A DNA stretch of 64,000 bases from Seohaeicola zhoushanensis (GCF_014656415.1 NZ_BNCJ01000003.1:296075-360074), one strand, 5' to 3'; counted from the stretch's first letter, positions 54,310-63,581 are shown. Program-made: numbers and translations. Notes: generated by a model from the letters alone, not told the origin.

Positions 54310-54678
54310 CTAGAAAGAATAGAAGAATTCCTCGCGGACGATCTTGCCGTCCTTGACGTGGTAGACGCCGACCTCCTTCATGTCGAAGGCCTTGCCAGTG
54401 GCCTTTTCCTTGCCCTGCATCTCGAACACCACGGCAAAGCGGTCGTCGCCGTGCAGCATCGGGTCGCTGATCGTGCCGCCCGTCACCTCCATCGCGCCGT
54501 TCCACCACTCGTGCTTGCCCTTGATCCCGGCGAGCCCCCTGGTCTCGCGCCCGTTGCCGCTCATGTCCGCGGCCTCGACCGATACCGCGTCGGCGGCATA
54601 GAGCCTGTCGAGGTTGGCCACTTCGCGCCCTTCGCGGCAGCCGGCCACCAGTTCGCTTGCAATCGATTTCAGGTCCAT
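54310..54678 (-). CDS. SnoaL-like / nuclear transport factor 2-fold protein
   Basis: A 122-residue NTF2-fold protein with the helical start MDLKSIASELVAGCREGREVANLDRL (from both ends), the pocket-strand region GRETRGLAGIKGKHEWWNG and the C-terminal strand DGKIVREEFFYSF. Members are small ketosteroid-isomerase-like proteins, often of unknown ligand. The ATG at 54678 is preferred to an ATG at 54696 because it gives the family start. A LexA-box-like sequence lies 23 bp upstream, so it may be DNA-damage inducible. Confidence 0.85.
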   Translation of the reverse strand: MDLKSIASELVAGCREGREVANLDRLYAADAVSVEAADMSGNGRETRGLAGIKGKHEWWNGAMEVTGGTISDPMLHGDDRFAVVFEMQGKEKATGKAFDMKEVGVYHVKDGKIVREEFFYSF

Positions 54679-54700
54679 CTTCTCACTCCTAGGCAAATAT

Positions 54701-54715
54701 GTTCGCGTTATGTTC
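54701..54715. promoter_or_regulatory. Alphaproteobacterial LexA box-like site
   Basis: GTTC-GCGTTAT-GTTC has the exact GTTC-N7-GTTC form bound by LexA in Rhodobacter and other alphaproteobacteria. It lies between the divergent SnoaL-like and prfC genes, in the promoter region of the former. Chance matches of the eight fixed bases are expected about twice per window, so its position and AT-rich setting carry the weight. Confidence 0.45.
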
Positions 54716-54829
54716 TCAATCTACCCGAGTCGCCCCTGGCCGCACAAGGGACTTCACCGACCTCGGCAGATCATCGCCACATGCCGGCCCCGCTTGCGCG
54801 CACGCACGGGCTTGCCTATACGCGCGATC

Positions 54830-56437
54830 ATGCTCGACGCCGCTTCCAACCGCCCCGCACTGCCGCCCGAAATCGCCCGGCGGCGCACCTTCGCCATCAT
54901 CTCGCACCCCGATGCGGGCAAGACGACGCTGACCGAAAAGTTCCTGCTGTTCGGCGGCGCGATCCAGATGGCCGGACAGGTGCGCGCCAAGGGCGAGGCC
55001 CGGCGCACGCGCTCCGACTTCATGCAGATGGAGAAGGACCGGGGCATCTCGGTCTCGGCCTCGGCAATGTCGTTCGATTACAAGCAGTTCCGCTTCAATC
55101 TTGTCGACACGCCCGGCCACTCGGACTTCTCGGAAGACACCTATCGGACGCTGACGGCGGTGGATGCCGCGATCATGGTGATCGACGGCGCCAAGGGCGT
55201 CGAGAGCCAGACGCGGAAGCTGTTCGAGGTCTGCCGCCTGCGCGACCTGCCGATCCTGACCTTCTGCAACAAGATGGACCGGGAAAGCCGCGACACCTTC
55301 GAGATCATCGACGAGATCCAGGAGAACCTGGCGATCGACGTGACCCCGGCCAGCTGGCCCATCGGCATGGGCCGCGATTTCATCGGCTGCTATGACATCC
55401 TGCGCGACCGGCTGGAACTGATGGACCGCGCCGACCGCAACCGCGTGGCCGCCAGCATCGAGATCAACGGCCTCTCCGACCCCAAGCTGAAGGAGCATGT
55501 GCCCCCGGCCCTGCTCGACAAGCTGATCGAAGACCTCGAGATGGCGCGCGAACTGCTACCCCCGCTCGACCCCAAGGCGATGCTCGAAGGCCACCTGACG
55601 CCGATCTGGTTCGGTTCGGCGATCAACTCCTTCGGCGTCAAGGAGCTGATGGACGGTATCGCCACCTATGGTCCGGTGCCGCAGATCCAGTCGGCCGAAC
55701 CGCGCGACATCCTGCCCGAGGAACCGAAGGTTTCCGGTTTTGTCTTCAAGGTCCAGGCCAACATGGACCCCAAGCACCGCGACCGCGTCGCCTTCGTGCG
55801 CCTCGCCTCGGGCCATTTCGAGCGCGGCATGAAGCTGCTGCACGTCCGCTCCAAGAAGACGATGACCGTGACCAACCCGGTGATGTTCCTCGCCGCCGAC
55901 CGCGAACTGGCGGAAGAGGCCTGGGCCGGCGACATCATCGGCATTCCGAACCACGGCCAGCTGCGCATCGGCGACACACTGACCGAGGGCGAAGAACTGC
56001 GCGCCACCGGCATTCCCTCATTTGCGCCGGAATTGCTGCAGACCTGCCGCCCCGGCGACCCGATGAAGGCCAAGCACCTGGAAAAGGCGCTGATGCAATT
56101 CGCCGAGGAAGGCGCCGCCAAGGTGTTCAAACCCTCGATCGGTTCGGGTTTCATCGTCGGCGTGGTGGGGCAATTGCAATTCGAAGTGCTCGCCAGCCGG
56201 ATCGAGCTGGAATACGGCCTGCCCGTGCGGTTCGAGCCGTCGCAGTTCACCTCGGCCCGCTGGGTCTCGGGCGACAAGCTGGCGGTCGAGAAGTTCGTCA
56301 ACGCCAACAAGCAGCACATCGCCCACGACAACGATGGCGACATCGTCTACCTGACCCGCCTGCAATGGGACATCGACCGCGTGGTGCGCGACTACCCGGA
56401 CTTGAAACTGTCAGCGACAAAAGAAATGATGGTGTGA
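54830..56437 (+). CDS. prfC: Peptide chain release factor 3
   Basis: A translational GTPase of 535 residues that recycles release factors RF1 and RF2 after termination. The G-motifs are SHPDAGKTTLTEKF, DTPGHSDF and NKMD, followed by the EF-G-like domain II (KVSGFVFKVQANMDPKHRD) and the RF3-specific C-terminal domain. The ATG at 54830 gives MLDAASNRPALPPEI; longer frames up to 54614 run antisense through the SnoaL-like gene. It is divergent from that gene. Confidence 0.97.
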   Translation: MLDAASNRPALPPEIARRRTFAIISHPDAGKTTLTEKFLLFGGAIQMAGQVRAKGEARRTRSDFMQMEKDRGISVSASAMSFDYKQFRFNLVDTPGHSDFSEDTYRTLTAVDAAIMVIDGAKGVESQTRKLFEVCRLRDLPILTFCNKMDRESRDTFEIIDEIQENLAIDVTPASWPIGMGRDFIGCYDILRDRLELMDRADRNRVAASIEINGLSDPKLKEHVPPALLDKLIEDLEMARELLPPLDPKAMLEGHLTPIWFGSAINSFGVKELMDGIATYGPVPQIQSAEPRDILPEEPKVSGFVFKVQANMDPKHRDRVAFVRLASGHFERGMKLLHVRSKKTMTVTNPVMFLAADRELAEEAWAGDIIGIPNHGQLRIGDTLTEGEELRATGIPSFAPELLQTCRPGDPMKAKHLEKALMQFAEEGAAKVFKPSIGSGFIVGVVGQLQFEVLASRIELEYGLPVRFEPSQFTSARWVSGDKLAVEKFVNANKQHIAHDNDGDIVYLTRLQWDIDRVVRDYPDLKLSATKEMMV

Positions 56438-56504
56438 TTGAAGAGGCCTGACGCCCTGCAATTTGGCTGAAGTGCCGGGCGCCGGGTTGCATCGGAGATG
56501 CGCC

Positions 56505-57383
56505 ATGAATGCATTTGCACGGGACAATTCGCGTCCCTCCGACAAGTCGCTTCCGAGACGTCACACCTTCACTTCGGCCATCCGGGCGCTGCGCCGTCGC
56601 CTGCGCTATGGCCGGGCGCGCAAGCATTCTGCCGATACCAACATCCTGCCCAACGGGCTCGACACGCTGGCCGCCTATTTCGAAAGGCGCGAGGAACGCT
56701 ACATCAATATCCAGTCGGTCGTCCCGGCCGGCAAGATCGACTTCGCAGCGATGAAGGCACGGAAACTGCCACCGCTGGACGCCACCTTGGCGCGGACGCA
56801 AACCCGCAACGCCGAGACGAAATACGCCTACCTCCGCAATCAGTTCCCGGAGCAATCCGAGCTGCTGGCCTTCCATGCGCTGCTGATCGCCCTTCTGCGC
56901 CGGAGGGAATTTCCGCAGCGGATAGCCAGGCTGTTCCTGCGCATGTGGCAGGAGGAAGGCGAATTTCTCGCCGCTGAACTGCCGGCGCGCTGGTTGATCT
57001 CGGCCGCGACAACCTTTGCCGACATCGGCGAAACCACCGAGCAGCGCCTCGGCGGGCAGGCCTTCTCGCTGGTCTTCGACCTGATCAAGCTGCATGACAG
57101 CGAACGTGGGCTGTCGGGGCGGCCGAACACGATGCCCTTTCCCGAGAACGCGCCGGATGACCGCTTCCCGCTGGCTTTCGATCTCGATCTCTACACGCTT
57201 CGGGATGGAGACATGGACCTGACGATGCTCTGGCGGCTTCACAAGCAGGCCGAGGCCGACCCGCTCTTCCGCCCGCTCGGCAGAAGGATGTTCGAATTGC
57301 TGCTGCACGACAACCGCACCGTCTTTGCCCGCGTGCAGAAGTTGAAACAGGCAAATGCGGGGAGGCGCGGCGCTGGAACCTGA
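56505..57383 (+). CDS. Hypothetical protein preceding a glycosyltransferase
   Basis: A 292-residue soluble, basic, helix-rich protein that I do not recognise. It begins MNAFARDNSRPSDKSLPRR and contains ALRRRLRYGRARKH, NAETKYAYLRNQFPEQ and WQEEGEFLAAELPARWLISA. No catalytic motif, signal peptide or membrane helix is visible. Its last 29 bp overlap the next gene, so they are coupled, which suggests a role in the same cell-surface polysaccharide or glycan step. The ATG at 56505 lies within reach of GGAG at 56494 and is preferred to a start at 56463. Confidence 0.6.
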   Translation: MNAFARDNSRPSDKSLPRRHTFTSAIRALRRRLRYGRARKHSADTNILPNGLDTLAAYFERREERYINIQSVVPAGKIDFAAMKARKLPPLDATLARTQTRNAETKYAYLRNQFPEQSELLAFHALLIALLRRREFPQRIARLFLRMWQEEGEFLAAELPARWLISAATTFADIGETTEQRLGGQAFSLVFDLIKLHDSERGLSGRPNTMPFPENAPDDRFPLAFDLDLYTLRDGDMDLTMLWRLHKQAEADPLFRPLGRRMFELLLHDNRTVFARVQKLKQANAGRRGAGT

Positions 57384-58320
57384 CCTTGCACCCAGCTGGG
57401 GGATCGTCTGCACGGTCAAGGCCGACCTTGCCGAGATCCTGGCCTTTGCGGCCCATCACGCCGAACTGGGCGCGCACCGCATCTACATCTATCTGGACGA
57501 CCCCCAGGCCGAGACGGTCGCCGCGCTCAAGGCCCACCCGAAAATCCGCGTGACCGCCTGCGACGCCGCCTACTGGCGCAAGACCGGCAAGGCGCGCCCG
57601 CTCAAGCACCAGGTCCGGCAGGGCGCCAATGCCAGCCATGCCTACCGCCGCCGCGCCGAGGTGGACTGGCTGGCGCATATCGACGTGGACGAGTTCCTCT
57701 GGCCCGAAACCTCGGTCGCCGCCCATCTCGCCGCCCTGCCCGCCACGGCGCTCTCGGCGCGCGTGCGGCCGATCGAGGCGCTGGCCGGCGGCGATGGCTG
57801 CGGCTTCAAGGCGCTCCCGCCAGGGGACAGCCGCGCCGCACTTTCCGAAACGCTCTACCCCACCTACGGCCGCTACCTGCGCGGCGGCTTCATGAGCCAT
57901 GTCGCCGGCAAGCTCTTCGTGCGCACCGACCTGGGCGAGGTCGATTTCCGCATTCACAACATGGACCTCGGCGGCATCCGCAACCCGCAGAGCGTCGAGC
58001 TCGCCCAGGTCGATCTCTGCCACCTTCATGCCAAGCCCTGGGAGGAATGGCGCGCAACCTATCGCTACCGCTTCGAAAAAGGCTCCTACCGCCCCGAGCT
58101 GCCCCCCGCGATCTCGCGCGAGAACGGCGGTATGAACCTGCACGAACTCTTCGCCTATCTCGAAGCCACCGAGGGCGAGGCCGGGCTGCGCGCCTTCTTC
58201 GACGAGGTCTGCGCCGATACGCCAGCCCTGCGTGCCCGGCTTCAGGCGCAGGGCCTGTTGCGTCACCGCGACCTGGACCTCGCCGCGAAAATGCAGAGAC
58301 ATTTTCCCGACTTCCGCTGA
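57355..58320 (+). CDS. Family 2-type glycosyltransferase
   Basis: A 321-residue protein of the glycosyl transferase family 2-like group. The nucleotide-sugar region is WGIVCTVKADLAEILAFAAHH (from both ends) and the metal-binding DxD motif is the HIDVDEFLWP stretch (109-117). No membrane segment is visible. The typical substrate would be a nucleotide sugar added to a surface glycan. It overlaps the preceding hypothetical gene by 29 bp. Confidence 0.82.
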   Translation: MRGGAALEPDLAPSWGIVCTVKADLAEILAFAAHHAELGAHRIYIYLDDPQAETVAALKAHPKIRVTACDAAYWRKTGKARPLKHQVRQGANASHAYRRRAEVDWLAHIDVDEFLWPETSVAAHLAALPATALSARVRPIEALAGGDGCGFKALPPGDSRAALSETLYPTYGRYLRGGFMSHVAGKLFVRTDLGEVDFRIHNMDLGGIRNPQSVELAQVDLCHLHAKPWEEWRATYRYRFEKGSYRPELPPAISRENGGMNLHELFAYLEATEGEAGLRAFFDEVCADTPALRARLQAQGLLRHRDLDLAAKMQRHFPDFR

Positions 58321-58480
58321 ATTGTTCAGGGAGCCGCCTCAATAAGCTCGAAATGCGCTATATTACAGAGGGCGTTTGACCATCGCCCAGGATTTTGTTA
58401 AGGGCAGCCTCACCAGCCGGTTTGTGCAGTCAGCACAGGGCCATCCGGGCCCGGCCTGGACCATATGTGCGGGCCAAGTC

Positions 58481-58503
58481 GTGTCCGCAAACCTCGGACA
58501 CAC
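58481..58503 (+). promoter_or_regulatory. Hairpin over the ribosome-binding region of the DEAD-box gene
   Basis: GTGTCCG (58481-58487) and CGGACAC (58495-58501) form a perfect 7-bp stem around CAAACCT, ending two bases before the ATG at 58504. The only Shine-Dalgarno-like bases, GGA, are in the stem. The 5' region 58321-58480 holds a TATATT at 58359 and a TTGACC at 58376 but no convincing promoter pair. Confidence 0.5.
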
Positions 58504-59928
58504 ATGACCAAGTTTTCTGATCTGAATCTGAACCCGAAAGTACTCAAAGCCGTCGAAGAAGCCGGTTACCAGACCCCGACGCCGATCCAGGCGGGCGCCA
58601 TTCCCCCGGCCCTCGAAGGACGCGACGTCCTCGGCATCGCCCAGACCGGCACCGGCAAGACCGCGAGCTTCACCCTGCCGATGATCACCGCGCTGGCCCG
58701 TGGCCGCGCCCGCGCGCGGATGCCGCGTTCGCTGGTGCTCTGCCCGACGCGCGAACTGGCCGCCCAGGTGGCCGAGAACTTCGACACCTATGCCAAGCAC
58801 GTGAAGCTGTCGAAAGCCCTGCTGATCGGCGGCGTCTCCTTCGGCGAACAGGACAAGCTGATCGACAAGGGCGTCGATGTGCTGATCGCCACGCCGGGCC
58901 GCCTGCTCGACCATTTCGAGCGCGGCAAGCTGATCCTCTCCGACGTCAAGATCATGGTGGTGGACGAGGCCGACCGGATGCTCGACATGGGCTTCATCCC
59001 CGATATCGAGCGGATCTTCGGCCTGACCCCCTTCACCCGCCAGACCCTGTTCTTCTCGGCCACCATGGCCTCCGAGATCGAGCGGATCACCAACACCTTC
59101 CTGCACAACCCGGTGCGCATCGAAGTGGCCCGCCAGGCCACCACGGGCGAGAACATCACCCAGGGCGTGGTGATCTTCAAGGGCACACGCCGCGACAGCG
59201 AAGCCAGCGAGAAGCGCGCTGTGCTGCGTGCCCTGATCGACGGCGAAGGCGACAAGCTGACCAATGCGATCATCTTCTGCAACCGCAAGACGGATGTGGA
59301 TATCGTCGCGAAATCGCTCAAGAAATACGGCTATGACGCGGCGCCGATCCACGGCGATCTCGACCAGTCGCAGCGCACCCGCACGCTGGATTCCTTCCGC
59401 GCCGGCCAGCTGCGCATCCTCGTCGCCTCGGACGTCGCCGCCCGCGGCCTCGACGTGCCGAGCGTCAGCCACGTGTTCAACTTCGACGTGCCGAGCCATG
59501 CCGAGGACTATGTCCACCGCATCGGCCGCACCGGCCGCGCCGGGCGCGACGGCACCGCCTTCACCATCTGCGTTCCCCGCGACGAGAAGAACCTCGCCGA
59601 CGTCGAACGCCTGGTGCAGAAGGAAATCCCGCGCATCGAGAGCCCGATCAAGGGCGGCAGCGCCACCTCGGGTGACGAGGACGAAGCCCCCCGCGAGAAG
59701 CCCTCGCGCGAGCGTTCGTCGCGCAGCCGCTCCTCCTCGCGCCGCAAGGAGCCGGTGGCCGAAGCCGCCGTCGTCGAAGAGGTCGCCGCCAAGCCGGTCG
59801 ATCGTGAGCGTGAGCAGGCCCCGCGCCGGCACGAAACCCGGTCGGACAACGGCCCCAAGGTCGTCGGCATGGGCGACCACCTGCCGAGCTTCATCGCTCT
59901 GAGCTTCGAAGAACGCCGCGCCAGCTGA
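58504..59928 (+). CDS. DEAD-box ATP-dependent RNA helicase
   Basis: A 474-residue RhlE/CsdA-like DEAD-box helicase. The motifs are in order: Q-motif (YQTPTPIQ), motif I AQTGTGKT (46-53), PTREL, VDEADRML, SATM and HRIGRTGRAG. After residue 385 comes an Arg/Ser/Glu-rich disordered tail (ERSSRSRSSSRRKEP) that probably binds RNA. It unwinds structured RNA in ribosome assembly or cold adaptation. The start at 58504 (MTKFSDLNLNPKVLKAV) follows the hairpin. No downstream gene is cotranscribed obviously; the PilZ-like gene starts 71 bp later. Confidence 0.93.
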   Translation: MTKFSDLNLNPKVLKAVEEAGYQTPTPIQAGAIPPALEGRDVLGIAQTGTGKTASFTLPMITALARGRARARMPRSLVLCPTRELAAQVAENFDTYAKHVKLSKALLIGGVSFGEQDKLIDKGVDVLIATPGRLLDHFERGKLILSDVKIMVVDEADRMLDMGFIPDIERIFGLTPFTRQTLFFSATMASEIERITNTFLHNPVRIEVARQATTGENITQGVVIFKGTRRDSEASEKRAVLRALIDGEGDKLTNAIIFCNRKTDVDIVAKSLKKYGYDAAPIHGDLDQSQRTRTLDSFRAGQLRILVASDVAARGLDVPSVSHVFNFDVPSHAEDYVHRIGRTGRAGRDGTAFTICVPRDEKNLADVERLVQKEIPRIESPIKGGSATSGDEDEAPREKPSRERSSRSRSSSRRKEPVAEAAVVEEVAAKPVDREREQAPRRHETRSDNGPKVVGMGDHLPSFIALSFEERRAS

Positions 59929-59998
59929 GCGTAGGATCGCGTTAACACCTTTCCGCTAGGCTGGGCCCGCTGCCCGGCCCGCGTGAAAGGTGTTCCGC

Positions 59999-60355
59999 AT
60001 GATCCGCTCGATGTCCACCTTCCTCACGGACCTGCGCCAGGATCCGCGCTACCGGCTGCGCCTGCCCTGCCGGCTGGACCTCGCTTCGCGCGGGATTGCC
60101 GCCACCATGGTCGAGGTCAGCCTGGGCGGCGCCCGCGTCGAACTCCCGCCCGATACCGTCACCTTCCTGCCCGGCGCGCTCCGGGCGGTTCAGATCGAAC
60201 CGGTGGGGCTGCTGAAAGCGCAGGAACGCTGGCGGCGCGGCGAGCTGATCGGCCTCCGCTTCCGCGGGCGCGACGCGCGGTTGCGCATCGCGGCGTGGTT
60301 CGATGATCTCGGCCTGCGGTCCGGGGATACGGGATGGATCAGCCCAGACGGCTGA
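59999..60355 (+). CDS. PilZ-like protein
   Basis: A 118-residue protein with a PilZ-type beta-barrel. The c-di-GMP motif part RxxxR may be Arg17 and Arg21 (RYRLR) and the second part appears as EVSLGG (39-44), with Glu where Asp or Asn is normal, so ligand binding is uncertain. A short, non-enzymatic c-di-GMP receptor is the likely role. GAAAGG precedes the ATG at 59999 by eight bases. The last 17 bp overlap the end of the convergent rnj gene. Confidence 0.65.
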   Translation: MIRSMSTFLTDLRQDPRYRLRLPCRLDLASRGIAATMVEVSLGGARVELPPDTVTFLPGALRAVQIEPVGLLKAQERWRRGELIGLRFRGRDARLRIAAWFDDLGLRSGDTGWISPDG

Positions 60356-62006
60356 TCACCACCGTCACCTCGGGCTTCTTGCCGATCTCGGTCTGCGCGG
60401 TCTGCCGCACGATCCGCCGCATCGCCTCTTCGATGGCACCGTCATCGCGCAGCGTCTTCTCGCTGGCGCGGTTCAGGAACTGGCTAAGGTCCTCTTCCAG
60501 CACCTCGACCAGCGCCGCGCGCGAGCTGCCCGTCTCGGGCAGGCCCATCGCCTCGCACCAGGGATCGCCCAGCAGCTCGTTCTCCTCGTCGACGATCAGC
60601 GTCACCACCACATGGCCGTTCAGCGCCATCCGGATCCGGTCGCGCACGATGCCGTCCATCGCCCCGATCAGCACCGAGCCGTCGAGATAGGTGCGCCCGG
60701 TGTCGACGTGATCCACGACCACCGGGACGTTGCCCGACAGGTCGAGCATCGTCCCGTTGGTGGCAATCGCCGCGGCCAGCCCCGCCGCCTCTGCCAGCTG
60801 CGCATGTTCGCGCAGGTGGCGGTGCTCGCCGTGCATCGGGATCACCATCTTCGGCCGCACCAGCGCGTGCATCCGCTCCAGGTCGGGCCGGTTGGCGTGG
60901 CCCGAGACGTGGTAGTCGCCCATCCGGTCGTCGACCACGTCGACCCCCTTCTCGGACAGCGCGTTCATGATGCGGATCACGCTGCGCTCGTTGCCGGGGA
61001 TGGTCTTGGAGGAGAACAGGAAAGTATCGCCCTCCTTCAGCTCCAGCCCGAGGTATTTGCCCCGCGACAGCTGTGCGCTGGCCGCACGGTGTTCGCCCTG
61101 GCTGCCGGTCACCAGCAGCATCAGGTTGGCACGCGGCACCTCCAGCGCCTGTTCCGGGCTGATCACCGGCGGGAAATCGGTCAGCACGCCGGTTTCCACC
61201 GCCGCCTCGACCATCCGCCGCATCGCCCGGCCCAGCAGCACCACCGACCGCCCCGCGCTGCGCGCCGAGGTCGCCAGCGTCTTGAGCCGCGCCACGTTGC
61301 TCGCGAAGGTGGTCGCGACAACCATGCCCTCGGCCTCACCCACCAGCATCTTGATCCCGGCCCCGATCGAGGCCTCGGACCGCCCCGGATAGGGCGAGAA
61401 AACGTTGGTGCTGTCGCAGATCAGCGCCTGCACCCCGTCCTTGGACACCTCGGCCCAGAGCGCGGCATCGAAGGGCTCACCCACGATGGGCGTCTCGTCC
61501 AGCTTGAAGTCGCCGGTATGGATGACGCGCCCAGCCGGCGAGTCGATAACAAGCCCGGCGCTTTCGGGGATCGAATGCGCGATGGGCAGGAAGCTCACCT
61601 TGAACGGCCCCGCCTCGACCTTCTGTGGCCAGGCCGAGACGACCCGCACGTTGTCGGTCGGCAGGTCCACGTCTTCGAGCTTGCGCTTGGCGATATTCGC
61701 CGTGAAAACGCGGGCATAGATCGGCTTGCCCAGCAGTTCGGCGTAATGCGGCACGCCGCCGACGTGGTCCTCGTGCGCATGGGTGATGAAGACGGCTTCG
61801 AGCCGGTCGAGGTTCTCGCGCAGCCAGCCGATGTCAGGAAGGATCAGATCCACCCCCGGCGTGCCGTCCATGTCGGGGAATGTCACCCCGATGTCGACCA
61901 GGATCAGCCGCTCCTTGCCGGGTGCGCCATAGCCATAGACATAGGCGTTCATCCCGATTTCGCCGGCGCCGCCCAACGGCAGATAGATCAAACGTTCGCT
62001 GCTCAT
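60339..62006 (-). CDS. rnj: Ribonuclease J
   Basis: A metallo-beta-lactamase-fold ribonuclease of 555 residues with 5'-exo and endo activity in RNA decay and maturation. Its metal motif HAHEDH is residues 76-81, with DFKLDETP-type and HVSGHANRPDL blocks and a C-terminal domain. Alphaproteobacteria use RNase J alongside RNase E. The ATG at 62006 begins MSSERLIYLPLGGAGEIGMN. It is 4 bp downstream of coaX, part of the nuoN-birA-coaX-rnj neighbourhood. Confidence 0.96.
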   Translation of the reverse strand: MSSERLIYLPLGGAGEIGMNAYVYGYGAPGKERLILVDIGVTFPDMDGTPGVDLILPDIGWLRENLDRLEAVFITHAHEDHVGGVPHYAELLGKPIYARVFTANIAKRKLEDVDLPTDNVRVVSAWPQKVEAGPFKVSFLPIAHSIPESAGLVIDSPAGRVIHTGDFKLDETPIVGEPFDAALWAEVSKDGVQALICDSTNVFSPYPGRSEASIGAGIKMLVGEAEGMVVATTFASNVARLKTLATSARSAGRSVVLLGRAMRRMVEAAVETGVLTDFPPVISPEQALEVPRANLMLLVTGSQGEHRAASAQLSRGKYLGLELKEGDTFLFSSKTIPGNERSVIRIMNALSEKGVDVVDDRMGDYHVSGHANRPDLERMHALVRPKMVIPMHGEHRHLREHAQLAEAAGLAAAIATNGTMLDLSGNVPVVVDHVDTGRTYLDGSVLIGAMDGIVRDRIRMALNGHVVVTLIVDEENELLGDPWCEAMGLPETGSSRAALVEVLEEDLSQFLNRASEKTLRDDGAIEEAMRRIVRQTAQTEIGKKPEVTVVISRLG

Positions 62007-62010
62007 AGGC

Positions 62011-62784
62011 TCAGGTGTTTTCCTTGTTGAAACGGTGGATCACGGTCAGCCCGTGCATCGTGAGGTCGTCCTCGAAGACGTCGAAAAGGTCGTCGCTCTG
62101 CTGGAACAGTGGCGCGAGGCCGCCGGTGGCGATGACCTGCATCGGCCGGTCGCGCTCGGCCTTGATGCGGGCGCAGATCTCCTTGACCAGCCCGACATAG
62201 CCCCAGAACACGCCCGACTGCATGCAGGCAACCGTATTGGTCCCGATCACCGCCTGCGGCTTGGCGATATCGACATGCGGCAGCGCCGCCGCCGCCATGT
62301 GCAGTGCCTCGAGGCTCAGGTTCACGCCTGGCGCGATCACGCCGCCGACATAGGCGCCGTCATCGTCGACCACGTCGAAGGTGGTCGCGGTGCCGAAGTC
62401 GACGACGATCTTGTTGCCGCCGTGCCGGTCGAAGGCGGCCGCCGCGTTCACCAGCCGGTCGGGGCCGACGATGGTACCCTCGTCCACCCGCGGCAGGTGC
62501 GGCAGCAGGCAGTCGGGCTTTCCCACCACCAGCGGTCGGCAGTTGAAGAAACGGTCGGCGAAGACGCGCAGGTTGAAGACCACGCGCGGCACAGTCGACG
62601 AGATGATGACATCGGTGATGTCCGGCTTGATTCCGTAGTGGTCCACCAGGGTCTTGAACCAGGTGAAATAGGCATCCGCCGTGCGCGCGTGATGGGTCGA
62701 GGTGCGCAGCGTGCAAAGGAACTTCTCGCCGTCCCAGATCGAGAAAACGGTATTGGTATTGCCACAGTCGATGGCCAGCAGCAT
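62011..62784 (-). CDS. coaX: Type III pantothenate kinase
   Basis: The 257-residue potassium-dependent ASKHA-fold kinase that makes 4'-phosphopantothenate for coenzyme A. Visible motifs: LLAIDCGNTNTVFSIW, VGPDRLVNAAAAFDR and VVDFGTATTFDVVDDDG. Type III kinases are distinct from type I CoaA and are insensitive to feedback by CoA. It lies 14 bp downstream of birA and 4 bp before rnj. Confidence 0.96.
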   Translation of the reverse strand: MLLAIDCGNTNTVFSIWDGEKFLCTLRTSTHHARTADAYFTWFKTLVDHYGIKPDITDVIISSTVPRVVFNLRVFADRFFNCRPLVVGKPDCLLPHLPRVDEGTIVGPDRLVNAAAAFDRHGGNKIVVDFGTATTFDVVDDDGAYVGGVIAPGVNLSLEALHMAAAALPHVDIAKPQAVIGTNTVACMQSGVFWGYVGLVKEICARIKAERDRPMQVIATGGLAPLFQQSDDLFDVFEDDLTMHGLTVIHRFNKENT

Positions 62785-62798
62785 CGCGGTTTGACCTT

Positions 62799-63551
62799 TC
62801 AGAAGTAGACTTCGGCGGCGGCGATGGCCTTGCGCCCCTCGGGCGTCACCAGCACCAGATTACCTTGGGTATCGACCGTTTCAAACCGCCCCGTGGTGAT
62901 CTGAGCGCCGGTCTTGGCGGTGATCGTCTCGCCCAGGCGCGCTGCCCTGTCGAGCCAGGCTGCCCGGATCGGCGCAAAGCCGTAGGTGGTGAATTGCAGG
63001 TCGCGCGTCGCATAGGCGGCGGCGAGGTGCGGCAGAAAATCCTCGGGGCTGATCGAGGTTCCGGTCTCCGACAGCAGCGACACGGGGCGCACCGCGCCCG
63101 CCTCGACCTCCGAGGCCCCCGGCGCCTCTGCCAGGTTCACCCCGATGCCAATCGACAGGTGGCCGGGGTTCTGCCCGGTGCCGGCGCTCTCCAACAGGAT
63201 GCCGGCCAGCTTGCCGCCGTTCAGCAGCACGTCGTTGGGCCATTTCAGCGCCAGCCCCTGGGCCCGCCCCGTCACCTCGGCCACCGCATCGAACAGCGCA
63301 AGGGCGGCGACGAAGCTGCGCAGCGCCGCCACGTCGGGGCGCTCGGTCATGCGCATCACCAGGGTTGCCGCGAAATTGCCGTTGGGCTGCACCCAGACCC
63401 GGCCACGCCTTCCGCGCGCGGCGGTCTGCTCCTTGGCCAGGATCCAGACCGGCCCGGCAAGCTGCGGCGCCATGCGCGCCGCCTCGTCCAGCGTCGAATC
63501 CACCACGTCCAGCACCTTCAGGCCATATCCCTTCGGCCAGCTGGCGCTCAT
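62799..63551 (-). CDS. birA: Biotin--[acetyl-CoA-carboxylase] ligase (no repressor domain)
   Basis: A 250-residue class I biotin protein ligase without an N-terminal DNA-binding domain. The adenylate-binding loop is ARGRRGRVWVQPNGNF and the KWPNDVL motif is present; the C-terminal SH3-like domain ends GRKAIAAAEVYF. It attaches biotin to BCCP and similar carriers. The ATG at 63551 (MSASWPKGYGLKVLD) is chosen over 63584. It follows nuoN after a terminator-like hairpin. Confidence 0.95.
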   Translation of the reverse strand: MSASWPKGYGLKVLDVVDSTLDEAARMAPQLAGPVWILAKEQTAARGRRGRVWVQPNGNFAATLVMRMTERPDVAALRSFVAALALFDAVAEVTGRAQGLALKWPNDVLLNGGKLAGILLESAGTGQNPGHLSIGIGVNLAEAPGASEVEAGAVRPVSLLSETGTSISPEDFLPHLAAAYATRDLQFTTYGFAPIRAAWLDRAARLGETITAKTGAQITTGRFETVDTQGNLVLVTPEGRKAIAAAEVYF

Positions 63552-63581
63552 GATGTCATCTCTCTCAGGACAGAGCTGTCG

